In this document: piece after piece, positions 18,034 through 26,331 of the stretch
Position numbering within the stretch: position 1 is the stretch's first letter
Layout: the number at the start of each line of letters is the position of its first letter
Source: Defluviimonas salinarum
GTDB lineage: Bacteria; Pseudomonadota; Alphaproteobacteria; Rhodobacterales; Rhodobacteraceae
NCBI RefSeq assembly: GCF_026013545.1
Contig: NZ_JAPDOG010000007.1
Span: forward strand, 62,001 to 126,000
Reading direction: 5' to 3'
DNA length: 64,000 nt
Position numbers and translations under genes: made by a program
The notes under the pieces: model-generated
What the model was told of the DNA's origin: nothing
What the model saw: only the letters and a program-made list of their open reading frames with translations
The model's database searches: none

Positions 18034-18061
18034 TTTTGTATTCAATCGAAAGGATCCCGCC

Positions 18062-18793
18062 ATGATCGACCTCATCCTCGACACCTATGTCCGCAGCTTC
18101 GCCGTCCTCCTGCCGGCGGCGGTGACTGCCTTCGTCTCGCTCCACGCCCATGAGGCCGGCCTGCCGCACGGCCGCGTCGTCGGCGCCGCCCTTGCCGTCG
18201 CCGTCGCGCTCGGTCTCTGGTCGGCCGGCGCTGCCCAGCTCGCCGCGAACGGCCTCCTCGACCCGCCCGCCACCGCCCTTGAACCGCCCTACATCCTGAT
18301 GATCCTCACGGGCGGCGCGCTCTTCCTCTGGGCGCTGGCGCGGGCGACGGCGACCGGGCGCCGGATCACCGACACGATGGGCCAGGAGGTCCTCATCGGC
18401 TTCCAGTCCTTCCGCGTGATGGGCGGGATCTTCCTTCTCGGCTGGGCCGCCGGCGTCATCCCGTGGCAATTCGCGCTGCCCGCCGGGCTCGGCGATATCT
18501 GGGCCGGGGTCGCCGGCTACCGGGCGATGCGCGCCGTGACCCGGGTCGAGGCGGATGCCCGCGCCAAGGTGATCCGCGCCAACGTCATCGGGCTTGCCGA
18601 TTTCGCCGTCGCCGTCCTGATGGGTGTCACCACCTCCGACGGCATGTTCCAGCTCTTCTCCCATAACGCGCCGAACATCATCAACGCCTGGCCGCTCGGC
18701 CTCTTCCCGGCCTTCTTCGTGCCGATCTTCATCGCCTTCCACCTCCTCTCGCTTGGCAAGCTGCGCGAGACCGACAAGGCGATCGCCGCCTGA
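18062..18793 (+). CDS. Multi-pass membrane protein of unknown function
   Basis: A 243-residue protein with about seven hydrophobic segments spread along its length, including [62 protein letters not shown] and [21 protein letters not shown] do not recognise a catalytic motif. AAAGGATC lies about 7 bases before the ATG. The divergent HxlR regulator and shared promoter palindrome suggest inducible expression, possibly to redox or electrophile stress as for other HxlR targets (inference). Confidence 0.8.
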   Translation: MIDLILDTYVRSFAVLLPAAVTAFVSLHAHEAGLPHGRVVGAALAVAVALGLWSAGAAQLAANGLLDPPATALEPPYILMILTGGALFLWALARATATGRRITDTMGQEVLIGFQSFRVMGGIFLLGWAAGVIPWQFALPAGLGDIWAGVAGYRAMRAVTRVEADARAKVIRANVIGLADFAVAVLMGVTTSDGMFQLFSHNAPNIINAWPLGLFPAFFVPIFIAFHLLSLGKLRETDKAIAA

Positions 18794-18869
18794 CTCCGGC
18801 CACGCAAACCCTTGCCGGCCCCGGCCCGCTCCCTTAGAAAGCGGGCCGGACAGCCGAAGGACCAAGCCC

Positions 18870-20381
18870 ATGCTCGACCTGACCTTTGAGACCCCGAAAC
18901 CCAAGGTGATTTCCGGCGCCAAGGAGGACTGGGAGCTGGTGATCGGCCTCGAAGTCCACGCCCAGGTCTCCTCGAAGGCCAAGCTCTTCTCCGGCGCCTC
19001 GACCGAGTTCGGCGCCGAGCCGAACTCCAACGTCGCCTTCGTCGACGCCGCCATGCCCGGCATGCTGCCCGTCATCAACGAGTTCTGCGTCGCCCAGGCG
19101 GTCAAGACCGGCCTTGGCCTGAAGGCCGCGATCAACCTGCGTTCCGCCTTCGACCGCAAGAACTACTTCTACCCCGACCTGCCGCAGGGCTACCAGATTT
19201 CGCAGCTCTACCACCCGATCGTCGGCGAGGGCGAGGTGATCGTCGACATTGGGCCGGGGATCGCCCGCCGCGTCCGGATCGAGCGCATCCACCTCGAACA
19301 GGATGCCGGCAAGTCGATCCACGACCTTGACCCCACGATGTCCTTCGTCGACCTCAACCGCACCGGCGTGGCACTCATGGAGATCGTCTCGCGCCCCGAC
19401 ATCCGGGGGCCGGAGGAGGCGGCGGCCTACGTCGTCAAGCTCCGCCAGATCCTGCGCTACTTGGGCACCTGCGACGGCAACATGCAGAACGGCAACCTCC
19501 GGGCCGACGTCAACGTCTCGGTCTGCCGGCCGGGCGATTACGAGAAATACCAGGCGACGCAGGACTTCTCGCATCTCGGCACGCGCTGCGAGATCAAGAA
19601 CATGAACTCCATGAGGTTCATCCAGCAAGCCATTGAATTCGAAGCGAGACGCCAGATCGCTATCATCGAGGACGGCGGCAAGGTCGTGCAGGAAACCCGG
19701 CTCTACGACCCCGACAAGGGCGAGACCCGCTCGATGCGCTCGAAGGAAGAGGCGCATGACTACCGCTACTTCCCCTGCCCCGACCTCCTGCCGCTGGAGA
19801 TCGAGCAGGACTGGGTCGACGGTATCGCGAAGTCGATGCCGGAGCTTCCCGACGCCAAGAAGGCGCGGTTCGTGAATGACTACGGCATGACCGAATACGA
19901 CGCCAACGTGCTGACGGCGGAAGTCGAGAACGCCGCCTTCTTCGAGGCGGTGGCCAAGGGCCGCGACGGCAAGCAGGCCGCGAACTGGGTCATCAACGAG
20001 CTTTTCGGCCGCCTCAACAAGGAAGGCCACGCCATCGCCGAAAGCCCGATCTCGGCGGCCCAGCTCGGCGGCGTCCTCGACCTCATGGCCAAGGGCGAGA
20101 TCTCCGGCAAGATGGCCAAGGACCTCTTCGAGATCCTCTGGACCGAGGGCGGCGACCCCGCCGAGGTCGCGGCCAAGCACGGCATGAAGCAGGTCACCGA
20201 CACCGGCGCCATCGAGGCCGCCGTGGACGAGGTGATCGCCGCCAACCCCGCGCAGGTGGAAAAGGCGCGGGCCAACCCGAAGCTCGCCGGCTGGTTCGTC
20301 GGCCAGGTCCTGAAGGCCACCGGCGGCAAGGCCAACCCGGCCACGGTCAACGAGCTGGTGGCGAAGAAACTCGGGCTCTGA
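18870..20381 (+). CDS. gatB: Aspartyl/glutamyl-tRNA(Asn/Gln) amidotransferase subunit B
   Basis: Catalytic partner of the GatCAB complex, which converts Glu-tRNA(Gln) and Asp-tRNA(Asn) to the amidated forms. The 503-residue protein has [11 protein letters not shown], the [17 protein letters not shown] block, [35 protein letters not shown], and a C-terminal YqeY-like tail domain ending [13 protein letters not shown]. The ATG at 18870 is set by homology. gatA and gatC are not in the window, so the subunits are dispersed. Confidence 0.98.
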   Translation: MLDLTFETPKPKVISGAKEDWELVIGLEVHAQVSSKAKLFSGASTEFGAEPNSNVAFVDAAMPGMLPVINEFCVAQAVKTGLGLKAAINLRSAFDRKNYFYPDLPQGYQISQLYHPIVGEGEVIVDIGPGIARRVRIERIHLEQDAGKSIHDLDPTMSFVDLNRTGVALMEIVSRPDIRGPEEAAAYVVKLRQILRYLGTCDGNMQNGNLRADVNVSVCRPGDYEKYQATQDFSHLGTRCEIKNMNSMRFIQQAIEFEARRQIAIIEDGGKVVQETRLYDPDKGETRSMRSKEEAHDYRYFPCPDLLPLEIEQDWVDGIAKSMPELPDAKKARFVNDYGMTEYDANVLTAEVENAAFFEAVAKGRDGKQAANWVINELFGRLNKEGHAIAESPISAAQLGGVLDLMAKGEISGKMAKDLFEILWTEGGDPAEVAAKHGMKQVTDTGAIEAAVDEVIAANPAQVEKARANPKLAGWFVGQVLKATGGKANPATVNELVAKKLGL

Positions 20382-20416
20382 GCCCGAGCCAGCCCCCGCA
20401 TCCCGGCGACACTCCC

Positions 20417-21915
20417 CGTCAAGCCGGGCCGGATTTCCGGCCCGCGCGCCACACTTTCGCCGGCTCCTTCGGTCACAGAACGGGAACCGGACACCGGATC
20501 CGGCTGCGGGGAGAGTGACGATGACCGAGACCGTCTGGCTGAGCGTGGCGCCGCAGAAATCGCAGATAACCGCGTGGTTCGAGATGGAAGATCGCGTAGT
20601 CCCCGGATTACAGCGTTCGAACAACGCCATGTTCCACGGGGGAGGGGGGCATCTGGACCCCAACCTTCTGCCGCAGCGGGCGGTCGAAGATGTCGGCCGC
20701 AAGGTGACGCGGCTTCCGCACCTGTTCAAACTGAACGGCTTCCTCTGCGTGACCGAAAAGGCTGCGGCGGTGCTGCGCGCCCATGATCTGGGCGGCGGCG
20801 GGCTCTATCCACTGGAGCTGGTGCGGCGCGACGGGGTGACGCCGGTGCCGGGGCAGTTCTGGGCGCTGAATTTCGGCGCGAAGAAGAACGCGCTGAGTAT
20901 CGAGGAGAGCCGGAACATCCACGGCCATCCCCAGCATGGGTTCAGCCCCGAACTCTGGGCAAAGGACGATGACATCGCGGTCACTCCGAACGCGCTCGAA
21001 GGTGCCGATATCTGGGGCGACGAGCTGGTGGATACCGGCTTCTTCGTCAGCCCGAAACTCGGCGCCGCGCTTCACAAGGCCGGGCTCGCCAAGGCCTTTC
21101 ACCTGATGCGTTGCCGCATCGTCTGAGACGCGCGCCGCCTGCCCCCGTGACGTCCCCGCCCGAGACCCACGTCCGGCGCCGCCCCCTTACCCCAGCAGCA
21201 GAGCCCCCTCCCCGCCAAGCCGGGCCGGATTTCCGGCCCGCGTGCCACACTTTCGCCCGCTCCTTCGGTCACAGACCGGGAACCGGACACCGGATCCGGC
21301 ACCGGGAGAGTGACGATGACCGAGACCGTCTGGCTGAGCGTGGCGCCGCAGAAATCGCAGATCAGTTCCAAGTTCACGATGGAAGACCGGGTTGTTCCGG
21401 CAGCAGTGCGTGAGGACAATGCAATGGCCCATCGGGGAGGGGGGCATCTGACCCCCAACCTTCTGCCGCAGAAGGCCATCGAGCAAGTGGGCCACAAGAT
21501 CAAACGATTGCCCAATCTATTCAAGATCAACGGCTTTCTCTGCGTGACCGAAAAGGCAGCGGCGGTACTCAGGGCGCATGATCTGGGCGGCGGCGGGCTC
21601 TATCCGCTGGAGCTGGTGCGGCGCGACGGGGTGACGCCGGTGCCGGGGCAGTTCTGGGCGCTGAATTTCGGCGCGAAGAAGAACGCGCTGAGTATCGAGG
21701 AGAGCCGGAACATCCACGGCCATCCCCAGCATGGGTTCAGCCCCGAACTCTGGGCAAAGGACGATGACATCGCGGTCACTCCGAACGCGCTCGAAGGTGC
21801 CGATATCTGGGGCGATGAGAGTATCAGGGTCGGCTTCTTCGTCAGCCCGAACCTCGGCCGCGCGCTTCACAAGGCCGGGCTCGCCAAGGCTTTTCACCTG
21901 ATGCGCTGCCGCGTG
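20417..21915. repeat. Tandem segmental duplication, unit about 795 bp
   Basis: Two direct copies (about 20417-21120 and 21212-21915) contain the promoter region, ribosome binding site and coding sequence of paired paralogous genes. Both begin with the same CGGGCCGGA-TT-TCCGGCCCG palindrome. The offset is 795 bases through the coding region and 796 at the palindrome, so one upstream indel has occurred. The 5' flank and the 3' two-thirds of the genes are nearly identical, while an internal block is strongly diverged. Confidence 0.9.
20521..21126 (+). CDS. Imm11-like (DUF1629-like) protein, tandem copy 1
   Basis: A 201-residue cytoplasmic protein without signal or membrane segments. LFKLNGFLCVTEKAAAVLRAHDLGGGGLYPLELV, the FWALNFGAK stretch and the late GFFVSPKLGAALHKAGLAKAFHLMRC tail resemble the Imm11/DUF1629 layout, in which a family member neutralises a polymorphic toxin. 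The assignment rests on pattern memory only. ATG 20521 is preceded by GGGGAGAG. Copy 2 follows 189 bases downstream. No toxin gene is nearby. Confidence 0.65.
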   Translation: MTETVWLSVAPQKSQITAWFEMEDRVVPGLQRSNNAMFHGGGGHLDPNLLPQRAVEDVGRKVTRLPHLFKLNGFLCVTEKAAAVLRAHDLGGGGLYPLELVRRDGVTPVPGQFWALNFGAKKNALSIEESRNIHGHPQHGFSPELWAKDDDIAVTPNALEGADIWGDELVDTGFFVSPKLGAALHKAGLAKAFHLMRCRIV

Positions 21916-21945
21916 GTCGGCGACCGCCCCGGACAGCCGGAATGA
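21316..21945 (+). CDS. Imm11-like (DUF1629-like) protein, tandem copy 2
   Basis: A 209-residue paralogue of the preceding gene. The first 15 residues are identical, the block from about residue 16 to 68 differs at many positions (for example AVREDNAMAHR instead of GLQRSNNAMFHG), and from FLCVTEKAAAVLR onward the two are almost identical until the last residues. The C-terminus is extended by VGDRPGQPE. GGGAGAG precedes ATG 21316. The mosaic pattern suggests recent duplication or gene conversion together with selection on the N-terminal segment. Confidence 0.65.
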   Translation: MTETVWLSVAPQKSQISSKFTMEDRVVPAAVREDNAMAHRGGGHLTPNLLPQKAIEQVGHKIKRLPNLFKINGFLCVTEKAAAVLRAHDLGGGGLYPLELVRRDGVTPVPGQFWALNFGAKKNALSIEESRNIHGHPQHGFSPELWAKDDDIAVTPNALEGADIWGDESIRVGFFVSPNLGRALHKAGLAKAFHLMRCRVVGDRPGQPE

Positions 21946-22107
21946 CCCGGCCTCAGCGGCGCGACAGCGATTGTTTTCAGCCGGTTACCGGACTTTCCTG
22001 CGAGGATTTCCGCCGACCGCTCGAAGCCTGCCTCGCCGTCACCCTTGCCGAAATGCCCCGCTTCCGCTAATTGGCGCGGGTCCCGCCCGAGGTGCGAAGA
22101 GGCCCAG

Positions 22108-22464
22108 ATGCAGACTTTCGAATACAAGGTCGTCCCCGCTCCCAACCGGGGCGAGAAGGCGCCGGGGCTCAAGACGCCGGGCGACCGCTTCGCCCATGCG
22201 CTGGCGCAGCTGATGAACGACCTCGCCCGCGACGGCTGGGAATATGTCCGCGCCGACACGCTGCCGTCGGAGGAACGCGCCGGCATCACCCGCCGCACCA
22301 CGGTCTACCACTCGGTCCTCGTCTTCCGCCGCCCGCGCGGCGAAAAGCAAGCCGAGGAGGCGCCGCGCCGGCTTCTCGCGGTCGATGCCCCCACCGGCCG
22401 GGCGCCGCGCCTGCGCCACGAGGGCGAGGCGCGCGCGCCGGGCAGCGACGCCAAGCGCGACTGA
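22108..22464 (+). CDS. DUF4177 domain-containing protein
   Basis: A 118-residue protein whose first 75 residues fit DUF4177: MQTFEYKVVPAP, then LMNDLARDGWEYVRADTLP and a closing strand TTVYHSVLVFRRP. The last 40 residues are charged and probably disordered. The family is small, soluble and uncharacterised. ATG 22108 is supported by GAAGAGG upstream. No operon partner is evident; the next gene starts 70 bases downstream. Confidence 0.85.
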   Translation: MQTFEYKVVPAPNRGEKAPGLKTPGDRFAHALAQLMNDLARDGWEYVRADTLPSEERAGITRRTTVYHSVLVFRRPRGEKQAEEAPRRLLAVDAPTGRAPRLRHEGEARAPGSDAKRD

Positions 22465-22534
22465 CGCCACCCAAGCGATTGTGTCCGCGCCGTTTCACGG
22501 CGATACTCGCGCTCCACAGATGCTGGAGGCGCCC

Positions 22535-22936
22535 ATGATCGCGATCCTGAAGATCGTCCACCTGCTTGCGCTCTCGGTCGGGCTCGGCGGCGGAGTCGCC
22601 ACGCTGATCGTGCGCTGGACCGCCGCCAAGGCCGACCCCGCGCTCGGCGGCCGGATCGCGCTTCGGATCAGCCGCGCGGGCTTCCTCGCGATCCTCGTGC
22701 TCTGGGCCACCGGGATCGCGCTCGCCACCCGTGCGGAGGCTGCCGGCCAGACGTTCGGGCTCTTCTTCTGGCTCAAGATCGCCGCGGCGCTGGTCCTGAC
22801 CGGGGCGATGCTGACGTTTCAGGTCCGGGCGCTGAGACCCGGCCCCGAGGTCGCCGCCCTCGCCCGCCTGCTCTCGCCGCTGATGCTCGGCGCGTCGACG
22901 CTCGCAGTGGTCTTCGCCGTCCTCGCCTTCGGCTGA
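22535..22936 (+). CDS. Small four-helix integral membrane protein
   Basis: A 133-residue protein with four predicted membrane helices (about residues 3-23, 42-62, 73-93 and 110-131). Conserved-looking features are IVHLLALSVGLGGG in helix 1 and FFWLKIAAALVLTGAM in helix 3. This resembles the CopD/DUF2269-like arrangement seen in small membrane proteins, but no function can be named. GGAGG 7 bases before ATG 22535 sets the start; ATG 22520 is less likely. Confidence 0.75.
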   Translation: MIAILKIVHLLALSVGLGGGVATLIVRWTAAKADPALGGRIALRISRAGFLAILVLWATGIALATRAEAAGQTFGLFFWLKIAAALVLTGAMLTFQVRALRPGPEVAALARLLSPLMLGASTLAVVFAVLAFG

Positions 22937-22962
22937 ACCGACCCCGCCGGACCTTGGCACTT

Positions 22963-23025
22963 CCCTCCCCCTCGTGGGGAGGGGGGGCGCCCCCCACCCC
23001 CATCCCCTCCCCACGAGGGGGAGGG
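22963..23025. terminator. Perfect 22-bp inverted repeat between convergent genes
   Basis: Arms at 22963-22984 and 23004-23025 are exactly complementary (CCCTCCCCCTCGTGGGGAGG and onward), with a 19-base loop. It lies between the stops of the membrane-protein gene and the BolA gene and is a likely bidirectional transcription end. No T run is present, so it may equally be a mobile palindromic repeat. Confidence 0.65.
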
Positions 23026-23067
23026 GAGCCGTCCGTCCCCGGCGCCGCGCCTTTCGGTGAGGGCGGT

Positions 23068-23325
23068 CTAGCCCGCGACGTCGATCGCCAGCGCGTGAAT
23101 CCGGCCGACAAGTTCGGGCCCGATCGCGGCATGGACCGCCCGGTGCCGTGCGACCCGGCCCATGCCCTCGAAGGCCGGGGCGCGGATCACCACGCGGAAA
23201 TGGGTCTCGCCGCCCTCGCGCCAGCCGGCATGGCCGCGATGGCTCTCACTCTCGTCGATGACCTCGAGCCGCTCCGGCGCGAAGGCCGCCTCGAGCCGCG
23301 CGTGGATTTCCGCCCTAACCGCCAT
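23068..23325 (-). CDS. BolA-family protein
   Basis: An 85-residue BolA protein, a small partner of monothiol glutaredoxins in Fe-S handling. It has an ESESHRGHAGW segment, the FRVVIRAPAFEGMGRVARHRAV helix-turn-helix region and the conserved RHRAVHAAIG histidine. ATG 23325 has AGGT 7 bases upstream. It is divergent from the J-domain gene, with only 82 bases between start codons. No glutaredoxin gene is adjacent. Confidence 0.94.
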   Translation of the reverse strand: MAVRAEIHARLEAAFAPERLEVIDESESHRGHAGWREGGETHFRVVIRAPAFEGMGRVARHRAVHAAIGPELVGRIHALAIDVAG

Positions 23326-23407
23326 TTTTTTACCTGCCCCCTTCAAAGCGCCGCGAAATGTCCTAGAATTGGCACCCCGAGTCGGAAAGGCAATAGACGA
23401 AGACACC

Positions 23408-24037
23408 ATGACCAGACCCGACCCCTTCGGTTTCGACATTTCGGCCGCTTCCGACAAGAAGAAGCGCACCAAGGGCCGTCGCGGCATGTCCGGCGCCTTC
23501 GAGACCTCGAGCCGCGAATGCGAACATGCCGGCTGCACCGAAACCGGCCAGTACCGTGCGCCGAAGTCGCCCGACCAGCTCGACGACTATTTCTGGTTCT
23601 GCAAGGAACACATCCGCGAATACAATCTGAAGTGGAACTTCTTCCAGGGCACCACCGACGACGAGTTCCAGAAGTTCCTCGACAAGGACCGGGTCTGGGG
23701 CCGCGAGACCAAGCCCTTCGCCAAGAAGGGCACCGAGGACCGCGCGTGGGCACGGCTCGGCATCGAGGATCCGATGGAGATCCTCGGCGCCAATGCCACC
23801 CAGAACCCCGGCCGCGCCACGGTGGGCCGCAAGCTGCCGCCGACCGAGCGCAAGGCGCTCGAGATCCTCGAGGCCAAGGACAGCTGGACCAAGGTCGAGA
23901 TCCGCAAGCAGTACAAGAGCCTCGTAAAGGACCTGCATCCCGACATGAACGGCGGTGACCGCTCGGACGAGGATCGGCTGCAGGAGGTTGTCTGGGCCTG
24001 GGACCAGATCAAGGACAGCCGCAACTTCAAAGACTGA
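23408..24037 (+). CDS. J-domain (DnaJ-like) protein with C-terminal J domain
   Basis: A 209-residue co-chaperone-like protein in which the J domain is at the C-terminus (about 150-209), with the HPD motif in KDLHPDMNGGDR. The N-terminal part has CEHAGC and FWFCKEHI, a Cys/His arrangement that could bind metal. It should stimulate an Hsp70 ATPase, but its client is unknown. Divergent from bolA. A degraded copy of its 3' end lies at 26197-26325. Its stop overlaps the convergent DUF4166 gene by 11 bases. Confidence 0.92.
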   Translation: MTRPDPFGFDISAASDKKKRTKGRRGMSGAFETSSRECEHAGCTETGQYRAPKSPDQLDDYFWFCKEHIREYNLKWNFFQGTTDDEFQKFLDKDRVWGRETKPFAKKGTEDRAWARLGIEDPMEILGANATQNPGRATVGRKLPPTERKALEILEAKDSWTKVEIRKQYKSLVKDLHPDMNGGDRSDEDRLQEVVWAWDQIKDSRNFKD

Positions 24038-25694
24038 GCGGGTCGTCGTCCGGAACCAGCCAGCCGCGATAGCGCACGATCGGCCCGGAAAGCGGGTGCG
24101 ACAGGGCGACGTCGAAGGTGGCCCGGCCCTGCGCGTCGACGCCTTCCAGCGTCTCGCTCACCGGCAGCAGTAAGCGCGGGAGCGGGAGCCCGAGGATCCG
24201 CCCCGACAGCACCGGGTAGGCCAGCCAGCCCGCGTGTGCGGTCAGGCCGATATGGAACGACAGCGGCCCGAAGCGCTCGACGATCCCGCGGCCCTGTCCA
24301 CCGGCGGGCGTGAGATGCGAGCGGAAGCGCCGTCCGGCGAAGCTTCGCGTCCAGACTTCGCCCGCCCCCCGGCGCTGCATCTCGACGCTGACGGCGCAGT
24401 CCTGCGTCGCGGGCGGAAAGCCCATCGCCCATCCGATCAGCCGCGCAAGGCGGCCCTGCCCGCGCACCACTTCGGCGCGGCCCGCCCAGCGGCGCAGGTC
24501 GATCACCCGGTGCAGCGCCCGGATCGGCTCCGGCAGCGCCGCAAGGCTGCCGCCCAGCGCCTCCGCGAACAGCAGCGGGAAGCGCGCGCCCTCCTCCTCG
24601 AGCGTGATGTCGATCGACGACCGGGCCAGCTCGGCGGCGAATGCGGGCACCCCGAACTCGGCCAAGCAGGGCCGCGCGCCGGGGCGCGCCCCGCCGCCGA
24701 GCAGTTGCTGCAGCACGATCCGCGCCGGCAGCGTCGGCACCTGCGGCCCGTCGCCGGCACCGGCGCGCAATCGCCATTCGCGCTGGACGGCGTCGCCGCC
24801 GGGCATGATGCCGGCCACCACCACCTGCATCCCGCCCCGGTCGGAGCCGAACGGTTCGAGCCGCGCCGCGATCCAGCGCAGCGCCGCGCCAAGCGGCACG
24901 AGGTTTCGGACCAATCCGGCCCGGACCGGCAGTGACAGGAACCACAGCCCGCCGTGCATGAGCCGCAGCTCCAGCCCGGCCCGGAACACGACCGATCGGG
25001 CCCGGAACCGCTCCGGGAAAAGCAAGAGGTCCGGCGCGCCGATCAGGCTCGCCCAGCGGGCACGCTCGCCGGCAAAGAGCGCGATCCCGACCGGCTGGTC
25101 CCAGCCGCGGCCCTCGGTCCAGCGGCTGCCGCGCCACAACCTGATCCGCTGCCCGGCCTGCGCGAGGATCGCGCGCACGACCGAAACGCCCCGCGGCGCG
25201 CGGTTGCCGGGCAGGATGGCGATGTCGATCAGGTGCAGGTCGTCGATGCCCCGGCAGAGATGCTCCACCACCGCCGACGACAGCGCGGGCACGCTCGACA
25301 CCCCCGACAGGACCTGGACTCCCGCCGCGCGGGCCGGAACGTCGAGCGCACCGATTCCGGCGGTGAATGCGGCGTCGTCCGAGAGGTCGAGATAATGCGC
25401 CCCCGCCGCGACCGCCGCCCGCGCCAGCCGGTAGGGGTCGGCGCCATAGGCCTGGAACGGACCGGCCGCGTCGATCACCGCGACGGGGCGCAGCGCCGCG
25501 ATCCGCGCCTCGAGATCGGGCGCATCGCGGTCCAGCCGCTCCGCCCGTCCGCCGTGCCGCGCCGCGAACCGCTCCGCCGCCGCGCGGTCGCGCCCGGCGA
25601 CGATCACCTCGACCTGAGGCTCGCGGAGGAGCGCGATGCAGAGCCGCGAGCCGAAGACGCCGGTGCCGCCAATGACGAGGACCGGCCTAGTCAA
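24027..25694 (-). CDS. Saccharopine dehydrogenase-like protein with DUF4166 domain
   Basis: A 555-residue two-domain protein. Residues 1-200 form a Rossmann fold (VLVIGGTGVFGSRL, VIVAGRD, AVIDAAGPFQAYG, HYLDLSDD), as in saccharopine dehydrogenase-like enzymes. The C-terminal third is DUF4166, with RSFAGRRFRSHL, LSFHIGLTAHAG and LPLPRLLLPVSET. The reaction is not established for this architecture. The start overlaps the end of the upstream DCC gene by 8 bases, so the two are co-transcribed. Confidence 0.88.
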   Translation of the reverse strand: MTRPVLVIGGTGVFGSRLCIALLREPQVEVIVAGRDRAAAERFAARHGGRAERLDRDAPDLEARIAALRPVAVIDAAGPFQAYGADPYRLARAAVAAGAHYLDLSDDAAFTAGIGALDVPARAAGVQVLSGVSSVPALSSAVVEHLCRGIDDLHLIDIAILPGNRAPRGVSVVRAILAQAGQRIRLWRGSRWTEGRGWDQPVGIALFAGERARWASLIGAPDLLLFPERFRARSVVFRAGLELRLMHGGLWFLSLPVRAGLVRNLVPLGAALRWIAARLEPFGSDRGGMQVVVAGIMPGGDAVQREWRLRAGAGDGPQVPTLPARIVLQQLLGGGARPGARPCLAEFGVPAFAAELARSSIDITLEEEGARFPLLFAEALGGSLAALPEPIRALHRVIDLRRWAGRAEVVRGQGRLARLIGWAMGFPPATQDCAVSVEMQRRGAGEVWTRSFAGRRFRSHLTPAGGQGRGIVERFGPLSFHIGLTAHAGWLAYPVLSGRILGLPLPRLLLPVSETLEGVDAQGRATFDVALSHPLSGPIVRYRGWLVPDDDPLSL

Positions 25695-26085
25695 TCAGCC
25701 GCGCCCGCAATTCGGGGGGCGGCGCGGCGCAGGCGCGCCGGCCGGCGATGCGGTAGCGGTTCCGGGCGATCCGGTCGTAGATCCAGTCGCCCCCCGGCAG
25801 GTGGCGCGTCAGCGCCAGCCAGCGCCACGGCCGGCCGAGCGCCGCCATCGCCGCCGCGAAGGCCCGCATCTTCACATGCGCCCTGCCGTCGACGATCACG
25901 ATGTTGGTCGTCATCGCCACCGGATCGAGCCCGTGCCTCAGGTAGAGCGCCCGCCCGAGGTCCGATTGCGCGGTGACGAAGCGGAAGCGCCCGGCCCGGT
26001 CGTGACGGTGCATGAAGCGGGCGAAGCCCGAGCAGAAGACGCAGGTCGCATCGAAAACGATCAGATCCGCAAGGTCGTGCCGCAT
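25687..26085 (-). CDS. DCC-family thiol-disulfide oxidoreductase-like protein (DUF393)
   Basis: A 132-residue protein with the DCC family core: LIVFDATCVFCSGFARF (CxxC at about 15-18), RFVTAQSD, and IVIVDGRAHVKMRAF. The family's first motif usually reads DGxCxxC; here Gly is replaced by Ala (DATCVFC). Thiol-disulfide exchange is proposed for the family, not proven. It is the first gene of a two-gene unit with the DUF4166 protein. Confidence 0.9.
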   Translation of the reverse strand: MRHDLADLIVFDATCVFCSGFARFMHRHDRAGRFRFVTAQSDLGRALYLRHGLDPVAMTTNIVIVDGRAHVKMRAFAAAMAALGRPWRWLALTRHLPGGDWIYDRIARNRYRIAGRRACAAPPPELRARLID

Positions 26086-26153
26086 CGCATCCCCGCCCCC
26101 TATGTCCCGGTGCTAGCAGGAGAAAACACGCCCGGCAATGCGACGGATCGCCC

Positions 26154-26199
26154 TCAGGCGGGCCGGAACGTGAGCGCGAGCCCGTTCATGCACTAGCGC
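26154..26199 (-). pseudogene. 3' fragment of an msrB-like gene
   Basis: On the minus strand this encodes R-stop-CMNGLALTFRPA-stop, matching the last residues [14 protein letters not shown] of the intact msrB at 30090. The Tyr codon has become TAG. Only about 15 codons remain, abutting a dnaJ-like fragment of opposite polarity. Confidence 0.85.
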
Positions 26200-26325
26200 A
26201 AATAGTCCCTGGTCAGGAACCTGCATCCCGACATGAACGGCGGCAACCGCGACGACGAGGATCGGCTGCAGGAGGTTTTCTGGGCCTGGGACCAGATCAA
26301 GGACAGCCGCAACTTCAAGGACTGA
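26197..26325 (+). pseudogene. 3' fragment of the J-domain gene
   Basis: 43 codons encode RK-stop-SLVRNLHPDMNGGNRDDED and onward to DSRNFKD, aligning with the end of the J-domain protein at 23408-24037. It has an internal TAG, a loss of about two codons near it, and several substitutions. It has no start codon and is not expressed as a J protein. Confidence 0.9.
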
Positions 26326-26331
26326 CCGCCC

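Noticed and set aside
22963-23025. A repeat that could be the beginning of a CRISPR-like array.
   Set aside because: It is a single inverted repeat, not a series of direct repeats with spacers, and lies at a convergent gene end.
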